This document shows, piece by piece, positions 63,874 through 64,000 of a stretch of 64,000 nucleotides of DNA (within the stretch, counting starts at the first letter, position 1; every line of letters begins with the position of its first letter). Source of the DNA: Streptomyces sp. NRRL F-2664 (GTDB taxonomy: Bacteria > Actinomycetota > Actinomycetes > Streptomycetales > Streptomycetaceae); contig NZ_JOFX01000031.1 in NCBI RefSeq assembly GCF_000719345.1, forward strand, positions 14,558-78,557. The letters are read 5' to 3'. A model generated the notes under the pieces. It was not told where the DNA came from. It did no database searches and was given only the letters and a program-made list of their open reading frames with translations. The translations under genes and the position numbers were made by a program.

Positions 63874-64000
63874 CAGGTGCCTGTTCGCGTCCCGCTCCCG
63901 GCTGCGGCCGGGTGGCCGCGCCTCAATCGCCGGCGGGGCTGGGGTGGTGTCCCGGGTCGGGGTCGGTTGTGGGGGGTGGGGGTGCGGGGCCGCCGGGGGG

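Noticed and set aside
63874..64000. Possible gene start at the right edge
   Set aside because: The last 127 bases are G/T-rich without a frame or ribosome site that could be supported.

Overview
The window looks like a high-GC Streptomyces (or close actinomycete) chromosome. Third codon positions are almost all G or C, and start codons are often GTG. Coupled ATGA/GTGA stop-start overlaps are frequent. Family markers include a Streptomyces griseus-type trypsin, a Scr1/DUF5753 regulator paired with DUF397, TrpM, an HGxxPAAW protein and a TIGR03085 protein. Everything was read by eye from sequence and translations; no database search was run. Gene names of the Rv type and statements about other species come from memory of the families.

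Layout. 0-16 kb: a cut tRNA-Leu(CAA), a helix-turn-helix/LAGLIDADG-like protein with a TTA codon, a GNAT acetyltransferase, pyruvate kinase, a SIMPL protein, a Tat-exported 5'-nucleotidase, an orphan decarboxylase plus lysine N-monooxygenase pair, aminopeptidase N, chorismate mutase, a decayed response regulator, a secreted trypsin, a zincin-like protein and a secreted HAD phosphatase. 16-30 kb: two divergent gene blocks resembling the KstR2-controlled pathway for the last two steroid rings (HIP catabolism). These are two SDRs, echA20, ipdA, ipdB, ipdC, fadA6, kstR2, ipdF, fadE31 and a partner fadE. A cold-shock/helicase pair, a second SIMPL gene and a secreted tyrosine phosphatase sit between the blocks. 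The two divergent promoters share a 17/20-identical palindrome that fits a KstR2 operator.

30-37.5 kb: small accessory genes (methyltransferase, lipoproteins, small secreted proteins, a five-helix membrane protein of lower GC, a TerF-like VWA protein, an FMN/F420-type oxidase, an XRE/DUF397 pair). 37.5-44.7 kb: glutamate synthase gltB-gltD and a VIT1/CCC1-type transporter. 45-54 kb: a tightly coupled run of four different ADP-ribosylglycohydrolase-family proteins, a ribokinase, a class III CoA-transferase and a CitE-like CoA-ester lyase. This is the most unusual unit here. It reads like a pathway that cuts ribosyl conjugates, salvages the ribose and sends an acid part through CoA activation and C-C cleavage, but the substrate is unknown.

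54-64 kb: lgt, a DsbA-like exported thiol protein, and the tryptophan genes trpC-trpM-trpB-trpA and hisI-trpE with small membrane proteins between them, ending with a TIGR03085 protein. Chorismate mutase, trpE, trpC and trpBA place much of aromatic amino acid synthesis within one window; trpD, trpG and trpF-type functions are not visible here.
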